From assembly GCF_007747995.1 (NCBI RefSeq), contig NZ_CP036276.1, forward strand, positions 6,686,001 through 6,750,000: a stretch of DNA of 64,000 nt. The letters are read 5' to 3'. Under the pieces are notes generated by a model. That model searched no databases. It saw only the letters and a program-made list of their open reading frames with translations, and was not told the origin of the DNA. Source of the DNA: Symmachiella dynata (GTDB taxonomy: Bacteria; Planctomycetota; Planctomycetia; Planctomycetales; Planctomycetaceae). Shown here piece by piece: positions 9,601-19,700 of this stretch (its first letter is position 1; every line of letters begins with the position of its first letter). Both the position numbers and the translations under genes were made by a program.

Positions 9601-10744
9601 ATAGAAACGAACCCATGCCGGGAATGCCCAGCGGCGCGTAACCTTCCCGCAGCTTCAGAAACAGGACCTTCAGCGATTCGTACAGATCGGTGTGAGCGGT
9701 GCCGCGTCGTTCGTAGGCCAGCGAACGAATACGGCTGACCGAATAGAAGCGGGCATACCGATCGCGTACTTCTGGCGTTGTGTCGGTCGGATGCAGCAGG
9801 TTCTGGCCATTCTCGGTCTTCTTTTCCTCGGCGACCAGCAACATCAGCAGCCGATAGACGACTCGCAGCAACTGACGGTAGTAGTCCTGCGTCGACAGCT
9901 CGCCGGTCCGCAGTCGCTCGCGGAGTGCGTTGTTGCCTTTGGTAGTGAGGAAGCCGGCACCGAGTGACTTGATGGCCGTTTCGACACCGTCCCGCAGTTT
10001 TTCACGAGCTCGCGTTCCCTGCTGGTCGGCCTGATTGGCCCATTTCTCCAGCCAGCAGTCTTCCGGCTTGCCGTCTTGTGCGATTTCGACGCGCGATTGA
10101 TGGCAGAGCAGAAACATCAGCATGAAGTCGGCGTAGTGTTCACCGTCCATCATGGCTTCCAGATCGAACTCGACATTGGCCGCTCGGGCCAGCGCCGCGT
10201 TGTCTCGCAGCAGAAAAAGCTTCAGCCCGTTGGAGACAAACCCCCAGCGATGTTGGGCACTGCGGTTGAGTTGTTCCTGAAGCAGACTGTACGGAGCACG
10301 CGTGGCCGCCCCGGAAACTCCCGGCGTGCGACGATCCAGCGGCAGACGGGCCGACAGCAGGTGAATCGGAACGTGATTCTCCCAGCCATGGCTGATCGGA
10401 TATTCCTTGCCATCAATTTCGATCGCCTTCTTGGCTTGCAGGCGACCGTAACCGAGTTCCTGAAATAACGGCAGCAGCCATTCATCACGCGTGACGGTGG
10501 TCCCGGCATCCGACGCTGGCAATGCCGCGAACTTCTTGCGGAATGACTTCCACGCGGCCAAGCATTCATTCCACGCCCGACTAGCCGCTTCGTTCAGCCG
10601 TTCGCCACTGCGCAGGTGATAGTCTTTGGGTGACAGCCCTTTGAGATCGGGATCGCCCTCAACAACGCGCGTCAGCAAATCGACCGGCAGTAGCAGACCA
10701 GCAGTGGTGACAGTTGTAAATGGGTTACGTGATCGTATTCGCAC
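6611..10744 (-). CDS. Class I N6-adenine DNA methyltransferase (Eco57I/PglX-like), DrmMI-like
   Basis: A protein of 1377 residues. The SAM-binding motif I DLKVCDPACGSGHFLIAAAE lies near residue 515 and the catalytic motif IV NPPW near 788, so it is a gamma-type N6-adenine methylase of the Eco57I/PglX sort. The N-terminal 450 residues are helical and may be a regulatory or nuclease-free arm. The region after NPPW (about 800-1230) should hold the target-recognition domain; its base composition is visibly more A+T-rich than the rest. The start is a GTG at 10744 with only a weak upstream GGA; the true start could differ. Its likely role is self-marking of host DNA, as DrmMI does in class 1 DISARM. 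Confidence 0.9.
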   Translation of the reverse strand: MRIRSRNPFTTVTTAGLLLPVDLLTRVVEGDPDLKGLSPKDYHLRSGERLNEAASRAWNECLAAWKSFRKKFAALPASDAGTTVTRDEWLLPLFQELGYGRLQAKKAIEIDGKEYPISHGWENHVPIHLLSARLPLDRRTPGVSGAATRAPYSLLQEQLNRSAQHRWGFVSNGLKLFLLRDNAALARAANVEFDLEAMMDGEHYADFMLMFLLCHQSRVEIAQDGKPEDCWLEKWANQADQQGTRAREKLRDGVETAIKSLGAGFLTTKGNNALRERLRTGELSTQDYYRQLLRVVYRLLMLLVAEEKKTENGQNLLHPTDTTPEVRDRYARFYSVSRIRSLAYERRGTAHTDLYESLKVLFLKLREGYAPLGIPGMGSFLFSDDSTPDLDDALLANQDLLDAFRNLCYTEDTSGRGSSYRRPVDFGNLGSEELGSVYESLLELHPNIDTDEGPFTLGTAAGNERKTTGSYYTPTSLINCLLDSALDPVVSQAIDVPDPAEAEAALLDLKVCDPACGSGHFLIAAAERMAMHLARLRTGDDQPNTLDVQHAKRDIIGRCIYGVDINPMAVELCKVSLWMEALEPGKPLSFLDHHIQCGNSLLGTTPRLLADGIPDDAFKPIEGDDKKVCADLKKDNKKERSEYKAGQGYLFEPVFKLGNAAAEFAKLTAAEDDSLDSIAAKRQRYQDLVKGADYLNARFWADTWCATFVWKKDESDLGRLCPTERKFRDIERSPHNVLPHVREEVQQVSARHQFFHWHLAFPDVFVLPSVDANPDNEECGWDSGFDSILGNPPWDELRPEERKFFGDVRPDIALIENRAKRQKAIARLEQDDSDSWKRWQRHRRLILASAHLLHIGQLLPLTAQGNLSTANLFVELATKLIAKNGRSGNVVPSGLATNKGTSQFFEFLMSSRRLVSLFDFENRKVFFPTVHASMRFSLVTTGRQRGSRVAAQFGFFLHATSELSDHTRVFPLSAEDIERVNPLSRTCPVFRTNSSAQLVNEMHKRHPVNVDNNSDDCWMIETTSMFQMSHEADELFRDANDLAKPVVLYEGKMVQQFNHRAASVIVNTSNEGRQASSDVTPSNRLTDPLYSVTPQYWVNAESVDRKVEARWDRCWLMHFCAVTSPTNERTCIVVVTPRAGAGHSLFQIYANHPTKVCASLVANLNVFGLDFVLREKMGGINLSHFIFAQLPLVKKSLFGQICPWSSGELLQEWIGTAVLELSFTAWDLEQFATDCGYDGPPFRWDEERRFQIRCELDAAYFHLYLGSDEEWGADNPTLREMFPSPRDAVDYIMDTFPIVRRKDEAKYDGEYRTKRTILEIYDQMAKAIRTGQPYQTILNPPPGPPTDAEGNFIPFAQWTPELNTSHIHPPREAEVES

Positions 10745-10835
10745 GAGTTGTTTTCCAGTTGTCCGTTAAAGTGTTTCCGTACTCGTATTCCGTATGCCCC
10801 AACCCGTCTCCCTGACAGGGGAAGGGGCTTAGTAT
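10745..10835. other. 91-bp spacer in defence operon with GC hairpin
   Basis: This is one of the longer gaps inside an otherwise tightly packed operon. It holds CCCTGACAGGG (4-bp stem, 3-nt loop) flanked by further C-rich and G-rich runs, around 10797-10830, so a G+C-rich hairpin can form before the methylase start. It could tune methylase expression relative to the helicases, or be a degenerate dispersed repeat. No promoter was identified with confidence. Confidence 0.35.
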
Positions 10836-11771
10836 TTATTTGTATTCGGCGTCGAAATTATCCACTTGCCCGCCTAATTCGATGATCACGTGAGGAGCAG
10901 GTGGCGATTGGGATAGACCATCGCGTTCCCATCTTCGAGCTTCTCTCGCATTTGCACGAATCATGGACATTGCCCATGGCTGAAGCCCCGCTTCGGACAC
11001 TTCGACTCTAGGCGGCAAGATGATGTATCCGTTACGGCTATCACCAATTCCGACATAGTCCCTCTTGGCTACGCACAAGGCCGTCAATGCACAGATAACC
11101 GCAGCTCTATGTTCGTGGTCAGTGACATCGCCAGTTGTTGATTCGATAGTACGATTCGGCAACAGGCGACTGATTAGTTCCTCAAATCGGTTTTCATCAG
11201 GCATGTGGCGGCCTGGTGCATCGGGCCCTAAAAGCCACTCGTAAAAAATGTCTGATTTTGCTTTTGATGAGGGACGCCTGTCTTCATCGAGCATCACAGC
11301 GAGAAAGGTTGTGGGAAACGCCTCAACAACGGCCATCTCGTGGATGGCCGCAGCATGTTCCGATTTTCTTACACACCCTGCCGCGATTACGGATTGTGCA
11401 AACAGATTTGCATGCTCATTGAGCATAATTCCGTTTGGCGAACTTGATTGTCCTGGCTTACCGAATCCTAGATTGCTGAATCTTCGCGTCAGCAGGAGTT
11501 CGGCAAGTCGGTACTCGTCTATGCGGTCCAATCCAGGACGTAACGGACCATCTAGGGCCACGGCATGAAATTCCTGATCACCCACGAGTTCACGAAGCGT
11601 TCTCTGACGGGCCTCATAATCAGTGGGGATGTGGTGAACGTCGAAACTGATTCTATTCTCAGTCCAGCGGAGCAGACACGCTCCAGTCGTATCAATTTGT
11701 TCGGACCAACCAACGTCGATCCCTAACACTTGCCCGCTGGCTTCAGTGTCCCGTAGAGGTTGTTCATTCAT
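10836..11771 (-). CDS. DUF429 family protein (predicted RNase H-like nuclease fold)
   Basis: A protein of 311 residues. It has the DUF429 layout: an N-terminal VLGIDVGWSEQ strand with an acidic residue (about 15-25), the VALDGPLRPG block near residue 70, an EAFPTTFLAV segment, and a DHEHRAAVICALTAL helix near residue 220. The family is predicted to adopt an RNase H-like fold; its substrate is unknown. The start ATG at 11771 overlaps the SNF2 helicase stop by 4 bp, so the two are coupled. It is an unusual member for a DISARM-type locus and could supply nuclease activity. Confidence 0.75.
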   Translation of the reverse strand: MNEQPLRDTEASGQVLGIDVGWSEQIDTTGACLLRWTENRISFDVHHIPTDYEARQRTLRELVGDQEFHAVALDGPLRPGLDRIDEYRLAELLLTRRFSNLGFGKPGQSSSPNGIMLNEHANLFAQSVIAAGCVRKSEHAAAIHEMAVVEAFPTTFLAVMLDEDRRPSSKAKSDIFYEWLLGPDAPGRHMPDENRFEELISRLLPNRTIESTTGDVTDHEHRAAVICALTALCVAKRDYVGIGDSRNGYIILPPRVEVSEAGLQPWAMSMIRANAREARRWERDGLSQSPPAPHVIIELGGQVDNFDAEYK

Positions 11772-14629
11772 GCTCCACCTCCCATGACTGGCAGATAAAC
11801 GTAGAGCCCCAAAACATCGGGGGGCAGTTGCGGCTCGATGCTGTACTTCACACCGGTGCGACGCGCGGCAGTGCGGACTCGTTGATGAGCGTCCAGCAGT
11901 TCTTTACCGTGGGCTTCGGCGATTTCATCGAGTCGTGGGCGGACGTGCTGAAACTCGTCGATCACCTTTTGAATAAAGTTGCGGGCGACATCATCGGTGA
12001 CGTTTTCATCAGGCTTGGCGAGTAACAACGATTCGGCATCGGCTCGATCCAACCAATCCGCCGTCGACGGAGCGCTGCGGAAACCGACGATTTGCGTGTC
12101 TTCGGCAAGCAACGGACTGACCTCTTCGCCTAGAGTGGTGATGATGTGATACCGTAGGCGGAGCAACAGCAGTGTGGTGCGAGTCTTCACGGCTTTGGTG
12201 CGGATGACACCGCAACGAGCCGCTGGGACCGGACCGACGCCAGCTGTGCCATCATCCAAGGCCGAGTCCATCACGTAGGTGGCAAGTCCTTCGGTGATGG
12301 GATGCGTTCGTGAGAGATAAAATTCCTTGTCGGAAACGGGCAACTCAAACCGGCCGGCAAACGTGAGATTGTCGCGGATGGATTCGCGGACAGCCCGAGG
12401 CGATTCGGTAAGATCGAATTCAAAGTGACCGTCACGGCCGCCGACCACGCCGCGATATGCCTTCACGCTGGATGTGACAAAATTCTCGACGTCGGTGGAC
12501 GATCCGATCGCAGATTGAATCTGTTCAACTTCCTTGGCAACTTCATCTGGCTTGATGGTGTGCTGTGCGAACAGCGAGCGGCTTTTCTTTTCTCTATCGG
12601 CGGCGTTCTGCCACTCGTCATTGAACTCCGTTGTCATCGGTTTGGTTTCTTCGTCGTCTTCAAACGGCAGTTGCTGCTGTTGAGTGTCTTTACGGCGAAG
12701 TAGCAGACCTTCGTACAACGCCTCCAGCACCGCGTTGCTAGTGGTGGGTACGGGGACGGAAACGCCGGTCGCTTTGCGGATTCGTTTGTGCTTATCAATC
12801 AGCACTTCCAGGACCACGCCGTCGATCTGGTTATCAGTGCCGTAGTAGGTCATCACTTTGACTTCCGGTTTTGGCTGACCAAATCGATCGACACGACCTT
12901 CACGTTGTTCGTGTCGGGTTGGATTCCAGCTCAGGTCGTAGTGAATGACCGAATCGAACAGGTGCTGAAGGTTGATACCTTCAGACAGACAGTCGGTGCA
13001 GACAAGCACGTATTTGTCATGTTCGCGTAATTCGGCGATACGCTGTTCACGCTCGGCGGGAGGAATCTGCCCGGTGACAGCGATGACTCGCACGCCTTTG
13101 GGCAACTTCTGACGAAGCTGTTCCGCCACATACTCTGCAGTAGCAATAAACCGGCAGAACAAGATTGGGCGACTGCCATCGGAGACCAGTGCCTTGACGA
13201 TGGGGATGATGCTGAGCAGTTTGGGGTCGCCATCGCCTTCCAGCTTGTCAGCCGCTCGTGCCATGTCGAGCAAACGTTTCCGTTCACGGTTGACGGAAGA
13301 CTCGTCGGCTTCTAGGTCAGTAATGTCTGCACCGGCCACCATGTCTTGTGTTTCACTGGAGTCGTCGGATTCATCGTCGAACACCAACGGACGACTGATT
13401 TCATCAACTTCTTCGGGGGATTCGGCAGAGATCGCCTGCAACTTATTGCGGAGTGTTGCGGCGGCAGCGGCTGGACTGCTGGCGAGTGCTCGAAGAAGCG
13501 CCAAGGCTGCCCACCAGCGAACGCGTTGCCGGACGCCTGACATGCCCTCGGAATCTTCAACCACTTCTCGGGCGTAGTTCAGCAGACGGTCGAAGAGCTT
13601 GCGATAGTCTGAGTTGCCGAGCTTGTAGGATTTCTCCTGTTCAAGCCGGTCAGGGAACGAAGTATCCGATTCCAGATAATGGCGAATGTCTCCGCGCCGG
13701 CGCTGGACGAAGTAACGAGCGAGTCGCTCTCTGTGCTTACGATTACCGTCACCGGAAAGGTTTGTTGGCAGCTCGGCAAATTCCGGGTTTAGTAATCCGA
13801 GAAGCGACCGGAAACCTTCTTCATTGCCGGAGTGAGGTGTCGCCGTCACCAGGACGATGTGTCGATCTGGTTTCTCGGCCAATGCCTTGACGACCTCGTG
13901 TCGCTGCTGCCGTGTGCTGACTCGTCCCGGCTGAGCAGATGAGGTACAGGTATGAGCTTCGTCCACAATGACCAGTTCGGGGCAGGCTCGAATGAAGTCG
14001 TCACGCCGGGATTCGCTTTTGATATAGTCCAGCGACACGATGGTGTAAGGGAATACGTCGAACACGGACCGGTTACCGCAAATACGGTCTAGCCGGCGAG
14101 CAGTATTGGACAGTACCAGTTCGGCTTCGATGTGAAACTTGTCTTGCAGTTCGTCCTGCCACTGTTCCGCAAGATGAGGGGGACAAAGGACAGCCATCCG
14201 CTGGACTTCAGCGCGATCGAGCAATTCGCGAGCGATCAGCAACGATTCAACCGTCTTTCCGATCCCGACGTCATCGGCAATCAGGAGGCGGATCGGGTCG
14301 AGCTTGAGAGCCATGAGTAGTGGCACGAGCTGATAGGGACGAGGTTCAACGGCAATTTTGCCAAATGACCGGAATGGCCCCGCACTTGAGCGAAAACCAA
14401 GGCGAATAGCATCTCGCAGCATGAGGCAGGATTGAAAATCTCCCAGGCGAGCCGGATTGGGCAAATCGAAACTAGCCGGAGCGACTGTTTCAAGCTCCGT
14501 GTCGATGCCAGCGACTTCTGCATCTGTGCCACCCAATGGCCGCACAACGAGGAAATCTTCTTTCGATTCCGGCAACACGACCCATTCGCGGCCGCGCGCT
14601 CTTACTAATGTCCCAACAGTAAAACTCAT
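11768..14629 (-). CDS. SNF2/HepA-type helicase (DrmD-like)
   Basis: A protein of 953 residues. The Walker A motif LLIADDVGIGKTVES lies near residue 120, DEAH box (VIVDEAHTC) near 221, and motif III (VTATPHSGN) near 260. The C-terminal helicase lobe has VLVCTDCLSEGINLQ and QREGRVDRFGQ near 580. An N-terminal SH3-like segment (VGTLVRARGREWVVLP) matches the RapA/HepA style. It is a double-strand DNA translocase rather than a strand-separating helicase by family. Class 1 DISARM carries an SNF2 helicase of this type (DrmD). It overlaps both neighbours by 4 bp (14626-14629 and 11768-11771). Confidence 0.9.
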   Translation of the reverse strand: MSFTVGTLVRARGREWVVLPESKEDFLVVRPLGGTDAEVAGIDTELETVAPASFDLPNPARLGDFQSCLMLRDAIRLGFRSSAGPFRSFGKIAVEPRPYQLVPLLMALKLDPIRLLIADDVGIGKTVESLLIARELLDRAEVQRMAVLCPPHLAEQWQDELQDKFHIEAELVLSNTARRLDRICGNRSVFDVFPYTIVSLDYIKSESRRDDFIRACPELVIVDEAHTCTSSAQPGRVSTRQQRHEVVKALAEKPDRHIVLVTATPHSGNEEGFRSLLGLLNPEFAELPTNLSGDGNRKHRERLARYFVQRRRGDIRHYLESDTSFPDRLEQEKSYKLGNSDYRKLFDRLLNYAREVVEDSEGMSGVRQRVRWWAALALLRALASSPAAAAATLRNKLQAISAESPEEVDEISRPLVFDDESDDSSETQDMVAGADITDLEADESSVNRERKRLLDMARAADKLEGDGDPKLLSIIPIVKALVSDGSRPILFCRFIATAEYVAEQLRQKLPKGVRVIAVTGQIPPAEREQRIAELREHDKYVLVCTDCLSEGINLQHLFDSVIHYDLSWNPTRHEQREGRVDRFGQPKPEVKVMTYYGTDNQIDGVVLEVLIDKHKRIRKATGVSVPVPTTSNAVLEALYEGLLLRRKDTQQQQLPFEDDEETKPMTTEFNDEWQNAADREKKSRSLFAQHTIKPDEVAKEVEQIQSAIGSSTDVENFVTSSVKAYRGVVGGRDGHFEFDLTESPRAVRESIRDNLTFAGRFELPVSDKEFYLSRTHPITEGLATYVMDSALDDGTAGVGPVPAARCGVIRTKAVKTRTTLLLLRLRYHIITTLGEEVSPLLAEDTQIVGFRSAPSTADWLDRADAESLLLAKPDENVTDDVARNFIQKVIDEFQHVRPRLDEIAEAHGKELLDAHQRVRTAARRTGVKYSIEPQLPPDVLGLYVYLPVMGGGA

Positions 14630-16716
14630 GAACTGGTTCCCGCACTGTTATCTATTTGTTTCAGAAATTCGGATGGCTTCCCAACCGACGTCACGAACAC
14701 TTCGTCGCGAGCACGTGTGATTGCGACGTACAGCAACTGCCGTTCGCGTTCGTAGGCAGCGTCGTAGTCTCCCTGATCACGGAGTTTGCCGAGTGTGTAC
14801 GAATGCGGGACGACGTTGTGATTGCAGTCAACAATAAAGACGGCTTTGAATTCCAGCCCCTTCGCACGGTGCATGGTGCCAAGATTGATGCCGCCTGTTT
14901 CGCTGAGGTCTTCGTTGTCGCTGAGATCATTGATGTCCAAGCCGGCGTCATGGAACACGCTACGCAACGGTTTCAGGTACTTGCCCGAGCGAGCGAAGAT
15001 GGCGATCTCTCTCGGAGAGATTCCCTGCGTCTGCAATGACTGAATCTGACTCAGGACGAAGGCTTCCTGTTCTGACTGATTGGCAAACTGCTTGATTGTC
15101 GGTAACGGCCCATTCAAGAGACTTTGTGATCGGCGATCCTCTGTCCCTTCGTTAAAATCGTCGGAAGCACCGGCCAGCATGCGATCGGCGAAGCGTCGAA
15201 TTTGCTCCGTGGTCCGATAGTTGATCCGCAGGATGTGTGAGCGGCCTCGAATGTCGATGCCCAGTTTCTTCAGGCTGAACCCACCGGGATAGATTCGCTG
15301 GCCAGCGTCGCCCAGCACCATCAGGTCTCCGGGATTCGTGGCTGACAAAGCGCTGAGCAGTTGCAGTTCCTGCGGCTGTAAATCCTGAACTTCGTCAACG
15401 ATGACAGCGTCGAAGGGACTCTCAACCGTTCCATCCTGAAGTGCTTCGCGGGCGACGCGGCAAATCCCCGACCATGGATAGGCATGGGCTGCGGTCAGGT
15501 CGCTCCACACGCGTTCAAAAACTTTCCAGCAATCTTTGCGTTGCTTGATCGTCAGTGGCTTGCCACGACCGGTGCGCACTGCGTCCCGATACTCATCCCA
15601 GGTAGAAATTCCCTGCGGCTCGATTACACCCGACCATTCGTGCGACAGGAATCCTGTATCGAATAGATAACCGCCGTGTCCATGGTGCCGTTTGATCAAT
15701 GCTTCGATCTTGTCAGCATCAACCGGGTGAATTTTGGGGATGGACGCTTTGGCAAGGGCGAGTGCCTGCTTATGGACCGTGCTGACCGTGATACGGCTTT
15801 CAACCGAAGCATCGAATTCCTGCTGGGCTCCAGCGCAAAGGACATGAATGTTGTGTTCAATGTTCCGGCACAGCGTTGTGACGTAGGACGTCAACAGCAC
15901 TCGCTTGCCCTCCGCTGCCAAACGACGTGCTCGGTGCATTCCTACGACGGTTTTGCCGGTGCCTGCCGCCCCGGAAACCTTCGCCGGTCCGTTGTAGTCC
16001 TTGCTGACTAGCAATCGCTGTGACGGATGGAGAAAGCGGACCCAGTCTTCGATAGGACGATCAAGGATACTAGCCAACTCGGCAGCATCCTGTACGACCC
16101 AAAACCGTCGCAAGTTATCAGGGTTCTGTTCGACCGGCGTTGTTGGAGAAACTGGCTTTGGCGGTGTGACCAGTTCGCCAGTGGATAGCGTCAGCAGGCT
16201 TTCCGCCACTTCTTCGGGTAGTTTTTGGCAAACCGTCAGCAGTTGATCGTCGTTTTGAATCTGCCGGGTGATTGTGAGCCAGTCTTCCGGGACGCCCAGA
16301 CTCAACAGGTACTCGTCGTCGTAGTCGGCGAATATTTTTGGAGCTTCGTAGTACGGCTGAGAGGCTTTGATCGCTTCTTGCACGCCCTCCGTGGTCTCGA
16401 CAATTTGTAGCGTCCCGGTCACCGGGTGATTTTCAATTCGGCGATGCTCCGCCCAACGGTAAGCATCCTCGTGATGTCCCGCGTATAACAGCGTCAGCAT
16501 GCCGTCGCTTTGATGCAGGATGGTGCGCAAGTCCTGTGTGATTCGCGCCGACTTCATGCTGGAATCTTTGGCCCCCTGTATCGTCTCGAAGTTCAATCCA
16601 GGACTGCCGGGGTCTTCCATGAACTTCGTCAGGAAGTCCAATACCCGGCCACGGTCAGGCGTGCTGAGCTTTTTAGTTGATGCGGAAAAGGTCTTGGAGA
16701 TGCTGACTGCACTCAT
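14626..16716 (-). CDS. UvrD/Rep-type SF1 helicase with N-terminal RelE/ParE-like domain
   Basis: A protein of 696 residues. Residues 1-95 resemble a RelE/ParE toxin fold: SARITQDLRTILHQSDG followed by LTLLYAGHHEDAYRWAEHRR, as in plasmid addiction toxins. The SF1A helicase follows: Walker A GAAGTGKTVVG near 252, Walker B AVIVDEVQDLQPQE near 440, and the C-terminal LLYVAITRARDEVFV near 665. It would move 3'-5' on single-stranded DNA. A RelE-like domain fused to UvrD is known in other bacterial helicases; whether it cuts mRNA or just binds is not known. It overlaps both flanking helicase genes by 4 bp. Confidence 0.88.
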   Translation of the reverse strand: MSAVSISKTFSASTKKLSTPDRGRVLDFLTKFMEDPGSPGLNFETIQGAKDSSMKSARITQDLRTILHQSDGMLTLLYAGHHEDAYRWAEHRRIENHPVTGTLQIVETTEGVQEAIKASQPYYEAPKIFADYDDEYLLSLGVPEDWLTITRQIQNDDQLLTVCQKLPEEVAESLLTLSTGELVTPPKPVSPTTPVEQNPDNLRRFWVVQDAAELASILDRPIEDWVRFLHPSQRLLVSKDYNGPAKVSGAAGTGKTVVGMHRARRLAAEGKRVLLTSYVTTLCRNIEHNIHVLCAGAQQEFDASVESRITVSTVHKQALALAKASIPKIHPVDADKIEALIKRHHGHGGYLFDTGFLSHEWSGVIEPQGISTWDEYRDAVRTGRGKPLTIKQRKDCWKVFERVWSDLTAAHAYPWSGICRVAREALQDGTVESPFDAVIVDEVQDLQPQELQLLSALSATNPGDLMVLGDAGQRIYPGGFSLKKLGIDIRGRSHILRINYRTTEQIRRFADRMLAGASDDFNEGTEDRRSQSLLNGPLPTIKQFANQSEQEAFVLSQIQSLQTQGISPREIAIFARSGKYLKPLRSVFHDAGLDINDLSDNEDLSETGGINLGTMHRAKGLEFKAVFIVDCNHNVVPHSYTLGKLRDQGDYDAAYERERQLLYVAITRARDEVFVTSVGKPSEFLKQIDNSAGTSS

Positions 16717-19700
16717 CGCGCATCCCCCAATGCCGCGAGGATTGCTTCAGCGGCCTCAGCATCAGCGGGATCGACCGCAACCGCCTTGTGGCCCTGTGAT
16801 TGAATGGCTTCGAGTATTTTTGGGACGCCATCTTCGCCAGCATTGACGACCCAGAGATGTCCGTCATCTTTGGCGATGTCTATAACGTAGGAGCCAAGGA
16901 CGCGGCCATTCGATGCCACGTCGCCACCAGGTTCAATCAGCAAACTGTCGTCACCGGCAAGCTGTTCAATAACAGAATGCCAGGGCGTCGGAAACAGATC
17001 GAGATCAAGTTCCTCCTCTTCTTCGACTGTCGGAACGGTGATCGAACTGACAACCTCGCGTGCGATGCCAAAGATATTGGGGTGGAGTGCAATAATCTCG
17101 TCCCACTCGGCTTCGTGATGGAATCTCAGCACCGTGATGCCAAAGTCATCCATTGCGGCGGTCTTTTCCTGATCGCGTTGTTGACGATCAGCGAAATCAT
17201 GCGGCGGACCGTCGATGTAAATCGCCGTGTGTTGCTTCCCGTACACGAAGTCTGGTCGGGTGCCACATTCCTCATAAAACTTCTGAGCGGTTGTCGGAAG
17301 CCTGAGGTGTCGTGCAGCCAGATAGTCGAGCCAGGACTTTTCCAGTTGGCTGTCACATTGCGACTTGAGCGATGCAAGGTGGGCTGCAAAAGACTTGATT
17401 CCGGGAGAGGCTTTGACCTGGGCGTGTTTGAGATCAAGCAGCGTATCGCGAATACGCTGGCGATCGAGTAACTCGTGATCGCGCTGATTCGAGTAGCTCA
17501 TCAAGCAGTCGTAACAGGCAGCTTCACAGTCTTCGGTTGCACCGATCGCTCGACGAAGATCATTGCCAGTAGCCGGGTCAAAGTGGCAAAGGCGAAGGGC
17601 TTCTTCGGCAATCAATGAAAGTGAATTCTCGTCTTCGAGGATGCGACGCAGGACGCCCGCACCGCCTTCCGCCGATTCAAAAAACAGAATCTGTCGACGA
17701 TCGTCCACTGATGGCAGCGGTTCCGCAGCGAGTTCGTTGTCTTCAAGCTGGTAAATCGTCTGAATGGCTTTTTTCAGTGCGGCCTGCAACGCCGCCATCT
17801 CGCCCGCGTCCAGCCCGCCGGAGGGATCAAAGATCAGGCAGTTTCGGCGATCTTCCACAAACGGCACAACCCGCTGTGTGCGAGCCCCCAGTGGATCGCC
17901 GGGGTCTTCTTCGTCGGGCAACTGGTCGGAACGCTGCCAATAACCTTTCTCAATGTCGAGCACAAACCCATGCTGGTCTCGATTTGCTCGCCTGCGCCAG
18001 CCAAGGTTAATTCGCCAAATCGTCGCAGCGTCACCATATGTCAAGCTGCAATCGAATGAAGTTATGCCAGTGACCTCGGCCACTCGATACTGCGGTAACC
18101 CACCGACTTCCTTAAATCTCAGGCCGGTTCGCAGCTCATACCCCATTCGCAATCGTTCTTCTTCATCCGAACTGATTCTGTCACGTCGTTTGGTCGCGAC
18201 ATTCTGCAAGCGCAACAGTGATCCGATTCGGGAAAGTCGGGCACTGTCACAGTTCTCGCACCGGTCCGGTCCGGCTTCACCCCACTTCAGTTCGTGCATG
18301 TAGCCGCAGTCCGCACACTGCTTGGCCGCACCCGTGAGCGGAGCGTCGCCTTCAGCAATGGGCAGAATCACCTTGTTGACGATGTAGCGGGAACCTTCGT
18401 GGTAGATGATGCCTCGCGGTCCGAACTCCGAAATGGCAAGGAATCGCGGGCGTGAAAGGAATTCGTCCTGACCTTTCATGCGTCGCCGAGCAGGTATGTA
18501 CGCTGAAAGCGGCAGACGAGGGAAGTTGTAGCCCGGAAGGAAGCCTTCGCTTGCGAAGTACCGGTAACTGTAGAAGTCCGACTGGATGACATTCCTGGCA
18601 TCTGTCAGCAATTCGATCTGCGCTTCTGCCTCGCGTCGCAGTCGGCGTGCCTCGTCCCATTGTGCTCGTAAAGCGACATCGCCGATGACCGCGTTCTGTC
18701 GCTCAAACTGATCCTTCGCTGCAAGAAACAGGCTCCGCCATCGTTGGCAGGCGTCTTCAAACGCGTGCAACGTGTGATCCAGCGTTTGTTTCAACCACTC
18801 ATCAGTGAACCACGAAGCGGATTCGAGTTCTGCCGAGATCGTTTGAAGAATGGATTCAGCTTTTGCTCGTGCCCCGGCGATGGAGGACGATTTCGACAAC
18901 CCAGCCTTTTTACTGGGCAGCATTGTTAGCGTCGGATTGACGCCTTCGACATCCAATAGATCGGTGAGTGAGTTGCCCAGCCACTCACCGGTTTCGGCGA
19001 GCCAGATGGCGTGAATATGGGCTCGAACAAGGTCTTCGTTGGCTAGATCGAGTCGCGGTGGGCTGACCGCGCCAGCGACCATGCGCTCCGGCTGCCGGAA
19101 GAAATACTGGTCGTGTGAACTTCCAGTTGTACAATACGTCAGCACGAATGCTGGTTGCCCGCTGCGTCCGGCGCGACCGCTCCGTTGAGCGTAATTTGCC
19201 GGCGTGGGCGGTACGTTTCGCATGTTGACGACGTTCAGCTGCCGAATGTCAACACCCAGTTCCATCGTTGGCGAACAGTAAAGAACAGGCAGCTTTGCCG
19301 AACCGAAATCCTGTTCACGTCGTTCTCGCTCCTGATACGGGACCTGAGCGGTATGTTCGCGAGCTTCCAGACCTCGAAGCTCACCTGCCACTGTCCGATA
19401 GAAATTCACGAAGAAGTCGTTGGTGCGTCCGCCTTCCTGTGGTGGATTTGGAACACGAATCGGATCGTGGAATGCAATGGTTCCATCTGCCATCTGCCAC
19501 TGCATGGCTGATGCCGACAGTTGATAGCCGGGTTGATCATCCTCATCGCCTGATGGCTCGACAACGCGCACAACGTAGCCGGCGTTAGCCAGTACGGTGA
19601 ACAAGTTCTGGATAATTGTGTCCTTGTCGACAAGACGCAAGTTGCCGGCAGAACGATCAAACTCCGGGAGTGTTGTCGGGCGACCAAGATAGATTCCGAA

